Source of the DNA: Priapulus caudatus
Taxonomy: Eukaryota; Priapulida; Priapulimorpha; Priapulimorphida; Priapulidae
Direction of reading: 5' to 3'
Assembly: GCF_000485595.1 (NCBI RefSeq)
Contig: NW_014579432.1
Location: 1 to 33,447 of the forward strand
DNA length: 33,447 nucleotides
Both the position numbers and the translations under genes were made by a program. The notes beneath the pieces are model-generated. The model ran no database searches, was not told the origin of the DNA, and saw only the letters and a list, made by a program, of their open reading frames with translations. Below, one piece after another: positions 18,191 through 29,780 of the stretch; position 1 is the first letter of the stretch; the number at the start of each line of letters is the position of its first letter.

Positions 18191-19970
18191 CGCCCCAGGC
18201 GCCCGTGTAACCGAGGGGGGGGGGTTCCAGGCCGTTCGGAGCCCAGTCGGATTGGGCGTTCGTAGTTTTTGTCGTTCTGTCGGTGTCTAGTCCGTTGCTT
18301 TTTTCATGGTATTGTTTTGGTCTGTGTTCTTAATTTTTATCCACATCGTTCCTAAGATTTTTGTGGATTTGTTTTTTGTGAGACATACCTTTTTTGTTTG
18401 TGTGTTTGGTTCTTCCTGTCGCGCAGACCATTGCGGGGTTCTATTGAAGCGACCTCTCTTCGCATCTCGCCCCGTTGGTCGGTTAGCTCTTCCCTTCTTA
18501 CCACCAATCACCATGCCAGACTGCTCATCAGTTCCTTTCCATCCTGTCGATGGTGCCCGCATTCGTCCCTCGGTCCAGGAATCTTAGGGCATTCCGTTCC
18601 CGCGCCCTAGCTTGTTCATGTTTCTGGCGACGCTTCTCTGCGTGAATGGGCCCCGGTGCAAGTATTCCTGAGTCCTGCATATGACTGTTATGTTAATCCC
18701 ATGATAATCCCCCCCATCGTGCTTTGCAGATGTTGTCAGTCGAAGTCGAATCCGCACCCCCGAGTCCGAGTCCGCGTACCGCGTCGATCCGCACCCCTGA
18801 GTCCCGAGTCCGGTCGCGTCCGAAGTCCCACACACCGGTGCCCTCCCAGCTCAGTTTTGCGATAGGGCCTTGGGCGGGCAGGACGGTCCATCGCACACGT
18901 GCATTGTGACGTCGAGTGCTCACATCGTCAGCACCGCACCACCAGACGAACCCGTCCTACGCAACGGTCGTCCAGTCACCCGGATCCATTCTGTGTGGTT
19001 TATGAGACACACAACGCTTTTTGACCCACAATGAGGAGTGCTGGTAACCTTCGAGAAGTGGGCGAAGCACAAGATGTACACGCAGGGCGAGTGACAGCAG
19101 ATTCAGGGAAGAATCTTATCCGAGGCGCCATTTTCAAGACCTTAGCAGATAGGGCCGTGTGATCACGACACCTGGAGTTTTAACAGTTTGAACTTCTTGT
19201 CTGGCCGTGTTACTATATTTAACACAGTTTGTACCTACTGTATGAGTGCATACGGGGCCTCGAGCCGCGCCTCGACCCGATGTCCTCGAGTCGCGATCAA
19301 ATTGACATCTCCGCACGGCCAGCACGACAGCCCGGACCAGGACGGTCATCGAAGTCCGACACACTGTGTGTTCAACTGTTTGTGTATGACACACAATCTG
19401 CATACCATTCTCTCAGCTTTGCACACCGGCTAACTGACATCTTTACACGTGCGCCACACGTTCTTACACAGTACACCCCTGGCGTACTTCAGTAATGACG
19501 TGAGCTGGCAGCCAGGCATAGGTTACTATTCAGGAGCTTAATGAATACTTGCCCCTATTTTGTCATTATACGGCTCCTGCTATTACTGCTAACGTGCGTG
19601 ACTATGCGCACACTTTGCTGGCGACGCGGCTCACCACAGGCAAGGCTGCTGTACTCGTACTGTCACCTATCCTGGGCGGCTGCGTGTCTAGTTACCGCAC
19701 GCAAGTGGTGTTGCATGACTGTGTGAAAAGTCGGTCTAATCGGAACTGTGTCGCGTAAATGGCTACTAAAATTAATGCGAAAGAGACCGACTGCCTTCTT
19801 ATCAAAAGGTAACTTGAGTCAAAAAGTATGACCTTATCTCAAAAAAAATTGAGTACTGAACTAATGAATGCGCCAAGCTGAACCTGTTGGCCCTGGAAAA
19901 TAATTCTCAACAACGATTACCTTTAGTTACTTCATGGGGCTTTGAAAAATCCATATCTAATTATATAGAG
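18191..19970. other. Single-copy spacer, part 2
   Basis: Contains an 11-G run near 18216, a T-rich patch (18298-18400), GAGTCCGAGTCC-like cryptic repeats (18735-18825) and several short overlapping ORFs on both strands (for example 18306-18587 + and 18287-18562 -). None has a recognisable domain, and opposing ORFs are equally open, so I annotate no gene. Homology with copy 1 resumes at about 19980. Confidence 0.4.
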
Positions 19971-20546
19971 CAATTTGCGTGATAGGTCATTGGTTACAAG
20001 TATCTGCTGAAACAGCACCAGCAAGAGTTTCAACTAGACAAGAGGGCAGCTTAACGGAGAATGCATGACCTCCGCCAGAATGTATATGGTTTGCGTAAAT
20101 AACCCAGGGCGCCACGGCGATTTCGCCCTCGGCGCAGCCCAAATAGCCTAAAATCGAAAACCCAAGTTCTGGGGAATCATTTTCGTTCAGCGTCGCCCTC
20201 ATCTCTTGCTAAGAAAATTTCCACGAAATCTTCTGGTTTACTAGATCAGCGATAGGAATTAACATGTTTGTCCATCATTTCGGAGAGCTTTTCCGTTTTA
20301 CAGGAAATTAATCTAGATCTAACAGCTATTGTAAATATCACGGCTCAGTGCATAGTGGAAGGGAAGAAGTAATCGGCTTTGCTGACTATCGTTTAAAGCG
20401 CGCTGTAAATGAATCGAACCATGTTCTAATGGCACACTGCTTCAGTATCGATATATAGTGCTTCGCCGAGTACGGTTTGTAAAAGGTGTATATTATTCGC
20501 ACCAGCAGCCGCGCGGCCTCAGTACAGGTGGGTCGAGGTACAAATT

Positions 20547-20643
20547 ATCGAGAACTGGTACCCCAGGTCGATACCTCCGGACCTTAGTTACTCCGATGGG
20601 TATCGAGTAATGAGTAATCGATCTGGAGACGAGTACAGTCGAT
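20547..20643. repeat. Copy-2 counterpart of the 91-base hairpin
   Basis: The arms GAACTGGTAC and GTACAGTCGATG and the apex TCCGATGGGTATCGAGTAA match 3083-3173 with several indels. The stem is visibly degraded relative to copy 1. Confidence 0.6.
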
Positions 20644-21623
20644 GAAATTAAGCATACAGGATACAAAATTACAAATATTACAACAGTATAATAAATCATA
20701 GACACGGAAATTATTATAACAATATCATACGCACAACATATCACCATAATGGTCTAATATAATTCAAATGTATAAAATGTGTATCATGGCATTCAGTTCA
20801 ACGTCAACAAAAGAGTAGCCCCTAACAACAACAAACATAGCGCCCAACAAAAGTCCAAAATAGCTCCCAAGGCGTCTAATCAAGAAGTAGCCTTAAAAAA
20901 TAAAATGAATTCCACCCTGCCATGTAACATATGTATGTTTTACGACTGGCTCGCTGTCGCCGGCTCGCTGGTGGGCGCTCTGACGACTCGCCTGCTGCTG
21001 ACATCGCACGCTCGCTGATGGCCTGCTGCGATCGACCGCGCTACGTCGCGCTGCGCGGACTGGCGGACCCACACCGAACGCACGAGAACCCCGATCACAT
21101 TACCTCCCCTCCAACTCCTTGGGGGAGGTAGATTATTGAAGTCTTCAAAAAAAAAAATACAATACATTAAATACCATGATATGTTTAAATTGCTCTAGAT
21201 AAATTTCTAAAAATCTGACAGACAACTGTAAAACATGTTTAAACTAAACGAGCATGTGTATGATACCATTGTGTATAATGGAATAATCTATACTAACGGA
21301 GAGAAGGCGGTTAAGAGTTAAATAAGGTCACAAAGTGTGTGTGTGCGTGTGTGTGTGTGTGTGTCATCGTGCCTTATGTGTGATGCGTTGGGTGGGTGGG
21401 GGGGGCTGGTCAAAACCAATCTGGACAGACGAGTAATATGGTATATATATAAGTACAAATATGCCTCCATTCACACTGAAAGCAGAACATATTGTTGGAA
21501 CTACCTTACCAATATTGCACATGCTTTTCGCACATCTAAATAATGCATTTTGAAGTGAAATGTGCATAAATTTCATTGAATAATTTAATTTCTTTTAGGT
21601 TTTGTATTTTTACCCGAGTCTCT

Positions 21624-22031
21624 GATCATCTTCAAATTTTCGCTGAAGGTGGCTTATCCGTAAAGCGAAGACCCATCGTTTTTGGTGTGGGCGGAGTCAT
21701 CGTTGCGCATTGGTAACAACATCTTGTGGAAATATTGTAGAACCTGTAACCTTGGCTGGCGTTTTACGGCGGTATTGTCATGGAATTTGGCCACTAGGGC
21801 AGATATAAGATTGTCCTTATATATATAGTATATATATCTATATATATATGTATATACTTGTCCTGTGTAGCCAATTTTAGTGACAATCGCCTAAAAACTG
21901 CAGAAGTTACAGTTTAAATATTTTGTGACCAAAAAATGTTGATTACCATGGCAACCGATGGCTCGCACAGCCAAAACGATGGCGTCTTCGCTTTATGATA
22001 ACGCACGCTTCATGCGAATTTGAAGACTTGA
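21624..22031. mobile_element. Fold-back MITE, copy 2
   Basis: Same element as 4146-4550. Its left arm and core fall in the indel-free block and match copy 1. The right arm, after 21941, is indel-rich, so the change in quality occurs within the element. Confidence 0.75.
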
Positions 22032-22148
22032 TTGTGAACTGCAGCCGGTAGAGCGCTCAAGGAATCTCTGCGGCGGCGGCGGCGGATCGACGATGCCGAA
22101 ATCCATCAATAAAGTTACAGCTGTATGGAATCGCCCAGATATGGTTCT

Positions 22149-22427
22149 AAATGGCTGTCCCACATCTTGGCCATGGCGACAGCTTCCAGCAATTATCTGC
22201 TGGAATGAGTAGCGATATGGGTAATTTGCATTCACTGGAAGGACAGGATCTAGTCCACATGTGTTTGTCGTACATATCCTCTGTTTGTTACATGATCAAG
22301 TAAGTGTATTCCGTACTTGAGAAAATATCCCTCTAATCGGCAAAAGTTCATTCAGGTACAAACTTAGCAGTCTGTCATAACGACATTGTTATCGTCTCAT
22401 CACCCTTTATATTGTTTACTGCGCCAT
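22149..22427 (-). pseudogene. HECT last exon, copy 2, frameshifted
   Basis: The acceptor TTTTGCAG (AG at 22429-22428) and the start GAVNNIKGDETITMS match copy 1. The frame is then lost by several indels, including within the segment around the catalytic cysteine and near the stop, where copy 2 has extra bases. Whether this is a real pseudogene or consensus error cannot be told from sequence alone. Confidence 0.75.
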
Positions 22428-22716
22428 CTGCAAAATAGAAACGCTTTGGCTGTCCCATGTACGGCAGTCCAGTGATGGGGATCTTCTTGAAAGAGGAACA
22501 CAAATTTGAGAGCATGTAATCGGGTGCCTTTGATTCATTAGTAATATATCTAAAATCTTCCAATCCGCCCAAATATTTCATTGTGGCATTGCCTATAGCT
22601 GCTAAACTATCTCCGTTACGGCCGACCAGGGAATTCTGGTAAATGTCGCAATAAAAATCTTGAGGGGATATGCCGGCAACACTCACATTAAAAATTACCC
22701 AACTCACACTACACAA
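22428..22716 (-). other. Open reading frame running into the HECT last exon
   Basis: Upstream of the acceptor, copy 2 stays open in the frame of the last exon for about 85 more residues, including DFYCDIYQNSLVGRNGDSL, KYLGGLEDFRYITNES and ITGLPYMGQPKRFYF. A second in-phase acceptor-like site, CCCCTCAAG/AT, lies before DFYC. It could be an alternative longer exon inserting about 70 residues before the C-lobe, or a chance ORF in an intron. Copy 1 is frameshifted in this part. Confidence 0.35.
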
Positions 22717-23126
22717 AAGATTTGTCCATCATTTAAAATCGCTCGTGGAAGTTAAACATACCAGCTAATTACTGAAATTACCAATCGATTTTACTTTAGC
22801 GCATCTGACTAAGATCACGTAACTGATCAATTTATTTAGTAGCCCTACATGGTAATGCATGTGTATGTGCCTTGACATGTTGAATTTCATAAAAGTATGT
22901 ACAAAATATACACGTAAAAATTTCACGGATTTATTGCCAATCACGCTCTCAGTTTGAGTTGTAGAATCATAGCTGCATTAAAATATTTGCCAAAATAACA
23001 TGATTTTTGCGCTTAATTCACACCTTTCACGCTATACATCATCGACGACTCGTGTATCAGACAGGGGAGGGTAACTGATTGAGTGATCCGATGATAATCA
23101 TATTCATTCATACAGGGATCAACTCA

Positions 23127-23337
23127 CCATTTCCCCGGATGCTTCTAACAGCATATACCATTAAAGCATGATCTCCTCCTCTGCCTCTCTCGCTTATTTG
23201 ACCCTTCACACTGTGGACTGGGGGTGAAGAGAGCGACCCATGTCTGTTGGCGGGGAGCTCAGTAATCCCTTCATCATTACAGGCAGGCATGCTTGGATGT
23301 CTGCGAATCATTGGTTAAACATCTTAAACATGTAGCC
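23127..23337 (-). pseudogene. HECT pre-C-lobe exon, copy 2, frameshifted
   Basis: Corresponds to 5630-5833. RRHPSM and PVHSVKG are readable but fall in different frames because of multiple indels. The donor CCAT-side GTGAGTTG is retained. Confidence 0.7.
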
Positions 23338-23493
23338 CTGCTAATGAAATAGAAAATGTGGAATTATGATTCAGCAGACTTTCAGTAATAAGTAACATAT
23401 ATATTAGGCTCTGGAATGCATTTGACAGAAAATTAATTCAATCAGTGCAAGCCCAGACAGTAATTTTGAGTAATTCGACAGATTAAAGTTTAC

Positions 23494-23671
23494 CTTCATC
23501 TCAACTGTTGTATTCTGCACTGCAGCGACAAATCACGTCGCTTTATCCAGGATGGAGTGATAAGTCAGAGTTTGTCCTGTAGCGACAACACTTTGAATAG
23601 CCGATGGTCATGCGTCGTTCCAGGTGCTGTTCTATAATTGACCAAATTCTCCTCATTTTCATGTTGGCAAT
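23494..23671 (-). pseudogene. HECT N-lobe exon, copy 2, frameshifted
   Basis: Corresponds to 5983-6163, with the acceptor (TTTTTCCAG) and donor (AAG/GTAAAC) retained. Internal indels break the frame. Confidence 0.7.
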
Positions 23672-23734
23672 CTGGAAAAAAAATAGGTCTGTGATGGAAA
23701 CAAATATATCTGTTAAAGAAGTGCAAAATCATTG

Positions 23735-23990
23735 GGCCTATAAGGGACAGTGTCTAGTGGTACTGTCGGGCTCACGGTCCAGACGTCCTGGTTTCATCCG
23801 GCAAAAAATGTTCTGTCGACCGATTCTTATAAAGACAAGGTTCTTATATTCCCCATTGCTTCTCTCCACTCAGGAGTATTTCTTAAATTTAAATTTTACA
23901 CTCCCGCCTCCCAGCAGAAAATGAAAGCTTCCATCCACCACCAACCACCTGGAGAATTAGCGGCTGGAACAGAGTTCCTGAAGGAAAAAT
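23735..23990 (+). mobile_element. SINE, copy 2
   Basis: Counterpart of 6230-6475. The A-box region GTCTAGTGGTACTG is present, but the B box reads GGTTTCATCC and lacks the conserved TTCGA. The body with CTTCTCTCCACTCAGGAGT is retained. Confidence 0.65.
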
Positions 23991-24020
23991 AATAAGTCTG
24001 GTTCAGTACTACAAACTTAC

Positions 24021-24266
24021 TGTTAGCAAATGTTCTTGACGTCTCAGATACATCTTCAATGCTCAAGATCCTCTGACAGATGGCCAGATTACAGAATATG
24101 ATTCTGCAGATTTGGCCTGAAGAACAGAGTGGACTTTGGCCACTCGTTCATGATTCGAGAGTGCTATTAAGCTGCCAACTACCTGTAGTGGCTGTTTAGA
24201 GAGTGGCAGCACGTTTGACTGAAGGTATCAGGTCTGTCATCATGCCGATGGGACTTTCTGATTGAC
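24021..24266 (-). pseudogene. HECT N-lobe exon, copy 2, frameshifted
   Basis: Corresponds to 6502-6745. The acceptor TTTTGCAG is intact. The donor region reads AACA/GTAAGT rather than AAAG/GTATGT, still a usable GT site. The coding frame is broken repeatedly. Confidence 0.7.
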
Positions 24267-24644
24267 CTGCAAAAGATAAATCCCAATGCTATCAAAACTG
24301 TCCCTAAAATTACTATTGTAAAATAATGAGGGCTCAAATTAAGGTCATATAATCAGGCATTGGTGCTGCGAGATCTGGAATATAAATAATTAAAGTTTCA
24401 TGATAATATGTTGATTATGGTGGGTGTAATAATGGCATGGTAACACATAACTGAGTTTTGTCCACAAGACATTCACGCTTATATACAGCTGAACGATTAT
24501 CGGCTGAACCGTTCATCTCTAACGATTATGCTAACCCCGGCAGATACATCTTAAAGTGGAAAGTGTTAGTGACCAAGCAACAATTGACACCTGATTATAT
24601 AGGCAGACATTGGGATAAATGCATATAATATCTTTTGTTAATAA

Positions 24645-24882
24645 CTGAAACACAGGGTCGGTGAAAAAATTCTCTAGTGTGGGCCACCCTCCGATCAGAA
24701 CAGCAGGCTCCGTCGACGAAAGAGTTAATCTGTTATGATGAGTTGTTTTAAAGATGTGTGGGTAGGAATTGTTCTGCAGGGCGTCCTGAACGCATCAGTC
24801 AATAATGTGCTCTTACGGCCGGACAGCAAAAGTTAATGCTTTATGATCCCAGGACTCTCAAGGTTAGATGGCTGTTAACTCA
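24645..24882 (-). pseudogene. HECT signature exon, copy 2, donor lost
   Basis: Corresponds to 7117-7335. The acceptor TTTTTTTTCAG is intact. The donor reads CAG/TTATTA in place of CAG/GTATTA, so GT is lost. The segment coding for the VGEPAVDEGGPTREFF signature is frameshifted. Confidence 0.7.
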
Positions 24883-25099
24883 CTGAAAAAAAATGGGCAA
24901 TGAAGATTGTAATGCTCTTCGAGAAAAAAATTCTGAAAACATTGGCATTTTATGCTGACCAGTATTAAAAATCGTCATTCCCATCGATAGCATAGTTTGT
25001 GCAATTGAATTATTCAACTGTAAAATCAGCTATATTATTTAGGAGTGGAGAGTATTTTTATAACATATTTTGTATAGGTTGAGTTATTACTAATAATGT

Positions 25100-25654
25100 C
25101 AGGGTTCTTGTTAACTTTGACAAAGACGGTAATTTGACCGCGCGGCGGCCAAACAACGCGGCGCCCGCGGCGCCGGAAGTGAATAGCAAAGGAGGGTAGC
25201 TGGTTTGATTGGCGGTCCGGCACGGCGGTAGCGCGTGGAGCGGCGAGCGCGAAGCTCTAGGCGGGTCGCGATGAGGGAAGCGAGCACCCCGGAAAAATTT
25301 CCTTGATTTTGAACTCACAAATGAGCCTATGTTGATGGGTATGGCGTTGCTAGAATTTGGTAGTTTTAGATAGGAAATATCCGTATTAAGGTTGAAGGTA
25401 TCATAATTATATAAAAAGAAAAACCGCCCGTGCATAGCGAGAGTTAGTCCTTGCGGTTCGGAAGTATTAAAATAAACTTCGTTTTCAAATAGTGGCTAAA
25501 TATTTACACAGGCTTTAGTGGGAGTTTGTTCTCTCAAATTTGAATAGCCGGTAACAAAATGCGCGATAGGCCGTAAATAATAACCGTTAAAAATAAGACC
25601 GTTACACCAAGCAATCACCTACTTGTTACCCCGGCCTACTCTAACCAAACCCTG
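25100..25654. mobile_element. hAT-like MITE, copy 2
   Basis: The left end CAGGGTTCTTGTTAA is intact. The right end is degraded (CTCTAACCAAACCCTG). At 555 bases it is longer than the 466-base copy 1, largely through many small insertions plus a GC-rich insertion of about 46 bases near 25138-25184. Confidence 0.65.
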
Positions 25655-25663
25655 CTAGACTAC

Positions 25664-25779
25664 GTTTAGTGTTAACATGCTGTTTATGTTGAGCAGCTAG
25701 AAATATCTGCATCTCTTGTCGTCATCATCAATCACATAATCATTCTCTCATCAGGATCGGTTCAGGTCTATAAAGTTTA
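25664..25779 (-). pseudogene. SIM exon, copy 2, frameshifted
   Basis: Corresponds to 8025-8141. TTTATAGACCTGAACC encodes FIDL and then shifts frame before the acidic run. The donor region reads ACTAAACGTAG, moving or weakening the GT site. Confidence 0.6.
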
Positions 25780-27629
25780 CTGAATATGCAATGTGTGTAT
25801 CTAAAGCAGTGAAAAAAATTCCTCCAAACACGAAATGTACCCCAAACATTAAACTGTTTAGCATGACCCTTTATAGACATCTCGACATCAAGTCAATAGT
25901 TCCCCAGCACACATACAGCACATAGCTGAAAGGAGTGTCAGACGAGCAAAATGGGTCGTATTTCAGAATACATCTCCTATCAATACTAATACCAGGTCCC
26001 GTACTGGGAGAAAACTGAAAGTCCATGATTTTGAATTAATGTTCTGATGTGTGTGGGGTGGGGGAGGGTGATTTAACTGTGCAGACAATCATACTTTTTC
26101 ATATTTAACACTATATTGAGGAATAAAAACATATTAATAGCATTGAATACCTGTATGAAGTCGTCGCGGCCAAGTAGTGGCCTCTCGATCCGATCGGAAT
26201 TACATTGGTATGTAATATGTCGGAGTAGTCCTGCGTATGATCACAAGATACAAATTGGGGGCAGGATGCAACAGCTGTCCAAGGAGACATGCATTGTGTG
26301 ATGAATATATTGAGTAATATGATCAGAAGAGAATTGAGGGAGATGGCATTCATTAACCTAATTACAAAACAGATTGCAATACTCAATCAATATGTAGGAT
26401 CATCGACACTCAGTAGATGTGGCCACATGCTGCATGTCAGTATGACGGAACTTCAGAGCTGAACATCTGGGTTGGTCCTCGCAAGGAACAAAATAAATAA
26501 GACTATTTCCACATCAAGTCCTCATAAAGGTCTTTCAAAATTCAACAAGTGCGCGCGGAGCGACAGCGCTCATACCTAACCGTCTACTGCGGTGACCTCC
26601 TGTGTGGAGTGGTGGGATTCTAGTAAACCTGGTTTAGTCCGCAATGTTTTCACAATACACGCCGATAACAGTGAATGCACAGGGATGGTATCAGAACATT
26701 CTCAAAGGAATGTTCGTTGGGATCGTATGCAAAGTTGGCCACGCAGCTGGGCCGTACGTTTAATGTCCTTCAGATTAAAGATGGAAGCTCCCCTCGTGAC
26801 GTAGTAGCGATAACTATTTGCAAGACAGAATAGGTAAGCACTCATCCATTTACCTACGAAAGCCTAACAGGGCTCAATAGAGAGCTGCACCTGTAACCAA
26901 ATTAAGCAGGGCAAAAACTAGACAGTACACCACAACATTGCACTGCAGTCGCGCTGGCAGTGGCATACGTTACATGTAAATACTGACAGTACAGAATGCC
27001 ATAGAAATTATATCGATTTTAAGGAGCATAAACTTCTTCAACCAAATTTAGCTTTTTTGAAATTCATGTGACATTGTAAGCTCATACATCCAGGCATGTA
27101 TAGATTCTACTAGCAAACCCAGGCAGTGAATTATTTGCTAACAGCCCGTAAACATCCATGTTTACCTCCTCTTGAGGCAAAAGGTTATCCGAAAACTTAC
27201 TCGTTCGCATGTCACGCAGAAGGGTACATTTCATGGTCCTGTCAATAAAGCATAAAAATCTGAGGTCACCGCTGAAACAAACAAGTTTTTCAACTCGCTC
27301 CGTCAGACATGGTCTCAGAAAATGTCTAAAATCTCCCTGTGCCATCGACCTGTGACTCCAATTCGAGAACAGTGATGGGTTTTCTAACCATGATCTAACC
27401 CCGACTAACACAACGAGCCTGAGGTCGAGCCGTTTAGATTTGTGCCGGCATTCTGGCATTTCCGTCCCTATACCTTAAGTTAATGAGTGAAATGTTCCCC
27501 TTCTTTTCACCTCTTGACATTTGACCTTTGACCCCCAGCTTCGACATCCCAACTCGTTTTCGGATTACCCCCCCACGTCCCGAATATCGTGACCGTACGT
27601 CGAGCGGTTAAGATTTGTGCCCAACTGTT

Positions 27630-27673
27630 GACGGACGGACGGACGCACGGACGGACGGACGGACGGACGGACG
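27630..27673. repeat. (GGAC)n microsatellite
   Basis: About eleven GGAC units with one GCAC variant. The copy-1 counterpart near 9978-10010 is irregular. It sits inside the putative dispersed element described at 9840-10075. Confidence 0.85.
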
Positions 27674-27982
27674 ATCATGCGATTCTACAAGCTGCATCTG
27701 ACTACGTCAGATGAGCTAATAAATATGAGCTGCAGTTTCAATGTGGTTTATTAACCCTGAATATGTAAATTTGTGTCACTGATTTGACTAGGAAAAAAGA
27801 AGAAAAAAAAACAGACGGTGAAGAAATAATACACCTTTCTATGAAATATATTATATGTACTGATGTTGCAACTACTAGTAATAGTCCACTACTAGTCTTT
27901 GACCACTATTTTATTGACTACTGCTAAGTTTGCAATGCTATGTATGGCAATTATGAGTATGCCTGCACCTTACCATTCATTT

Positions 27983-28230
27983 TTATTCAAGGCATGTGAT
28001 TATACACACTGCTATATATACCTGTATTAACTGTACGTGGACAGCTCCTTGGCCTGCAGCAATTTTGACTGCTGCTCCAGTCCATGTATCGAGGGTGGCC
28101 ACATCCCGAATCCTTTTCCCGTCTGCTCGTACGAATTTGAAGCTGGTCATTGAAATTTTCCATTCTGGCTTCACCGAGTCAATGATGGCCACTATGGTGT
28201 GCCGCATCATGTCCTCGGAATCCCCAGTAG
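27983..28230 (-). pseudogene. Candidate upstream exon, copy 2
   Basis: Counterpart of 10380-10600. HTIVAIIDSVKPEWKIS is continuous in one frame, which supports coding potential and an indel in copy 1. After KPEWKIS the frames of the two copies diverge. No domain recognised. Confidence 0.35.
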
Positions 28231-29009
28231 TAAAGCTTATCTGAAATTACCCGAAATAAAAACATATTATGGGGAGTGTTAGAGAAATTAATTAGATTTG
28301 TACTCTACCCATAAATCAATTAAAGACTAGAGGTATTCTATTACTGGTGGCCAGATTTGGTACCAGGTACTGATGGATGACCCACATAACGTTAAAGGCA
28401 TAATAGGTCTATTGATTATGCAATTTTAACGAATGCTAGAGTAACTGGCACCTTGTGTAGTTAACAAGTACATTACCTTAAATAGACAAACGCGTATTAG
28501 TTTGTCCAATATCACTGCTAGTTACTCAGTCCTTGTGTTTTAAGGTGCGCGAGCGCGATCGCGCGCCATCGCGCGCCTCGATTGATCACGAGAAGTGCGA
28601 AAAAACGCGCACCTAAGCATTATCAAAACGCACACCTTTTTTTCTTCTTCTTTTTTTCATTATTTTTTTTTCATTAATTCAACTTATAAACGCGAAGATA
28701 AACGCAAATGGTTGTAAACATCACAGACATTGCCGGAAGTCGGTTCACATGTTTATAACGACAGTCGCAAAGAGCTCTAGAAGTAGAATGACGAATGTGA
28801 TTGGTTGTATTTTTAGATAAAGTATAATAGTCTACTTTGAAAAATTGAGTGTTGTTCCTTTGTGACTAAACATGCTAAATGTGTGATTCAAGTTATCCAC
28901 ATGTCCAAGAACTGATATTTTGTTAGATGAAAAAAAATCACCTAAAAAATGTCAAAATTAATAGTACAAATGCAGAGCTAATTTTTAGCCCAAAATGCTG
29001 GAAATGGTA

Positions 29010-29780
29010 CACACCACGTGTACTTGCACAAGTAGCGCACGCACGCACCCACGCACGCACGCACGCAACGGTGTAGGTCGTTGCACACACGAAACAACAC
29101 CCGCACGGCATCACCACTGTAGCGTTCACACACCACGCAGCAACACGCAGCGTGTACGTTGCACACGCACGCCATTTGCACAAGCACGTGTAACGGCAGT
29201 GGCAGCGGACGCACGCATGCACGGCACGTGTAGGTAAGCACACGCACCGCATCGCAACTGAAACGCATCGTTACCGTGCATCACGGCACGCACCGCACGC
29301 ACGCACCACGATGTTACGGTGCACATCGGGCAGCCAGTGAATAAAATATACACCAGGGCAGGGCGAATCCTTAAGCCGCGGCCCGATAATGCCATATACA
29401 ACAGGTCCCCTGTAGTAATTTGCCAGATGAGATTTTTCAAATGCAAACCAAATGTTTAGCGTGCTACATTTTCTTGGCACGCAATGCTTGAAAATAGACC
29501 ACCCCGAAAACAATATAATTTTAAATTTTTTTCACCTGACATGCCACGCACTAATGTGTATGCGTGTGGCACACAGACCCGCAAACTCACCATGCAAACA
29601 GACAACGTGTAAGTGCACACCGCACGCACCACGGGCACAAACGACGTGTGTAATATGGAGGCAACGCACGCACGCACAGGCACCACAAAGTGCTGGAGTC
29701 TGTACTCACGCGCACGCATCCGAAGGGCACACCGAACGTTTCACTATACACACGCCAAAGCGCACACAGGCATGCAGGCA
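29010..29780. repeat. Degraded CACGTG-rich minisatellites, copy 2
   Basis: Counterparts of 11427-11803 (about 29010-29330) and 11970-12161 (about 29540-29780), separated by the same spacer. Unit periodicity is largely lost through indels. Confidence 0.7.
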
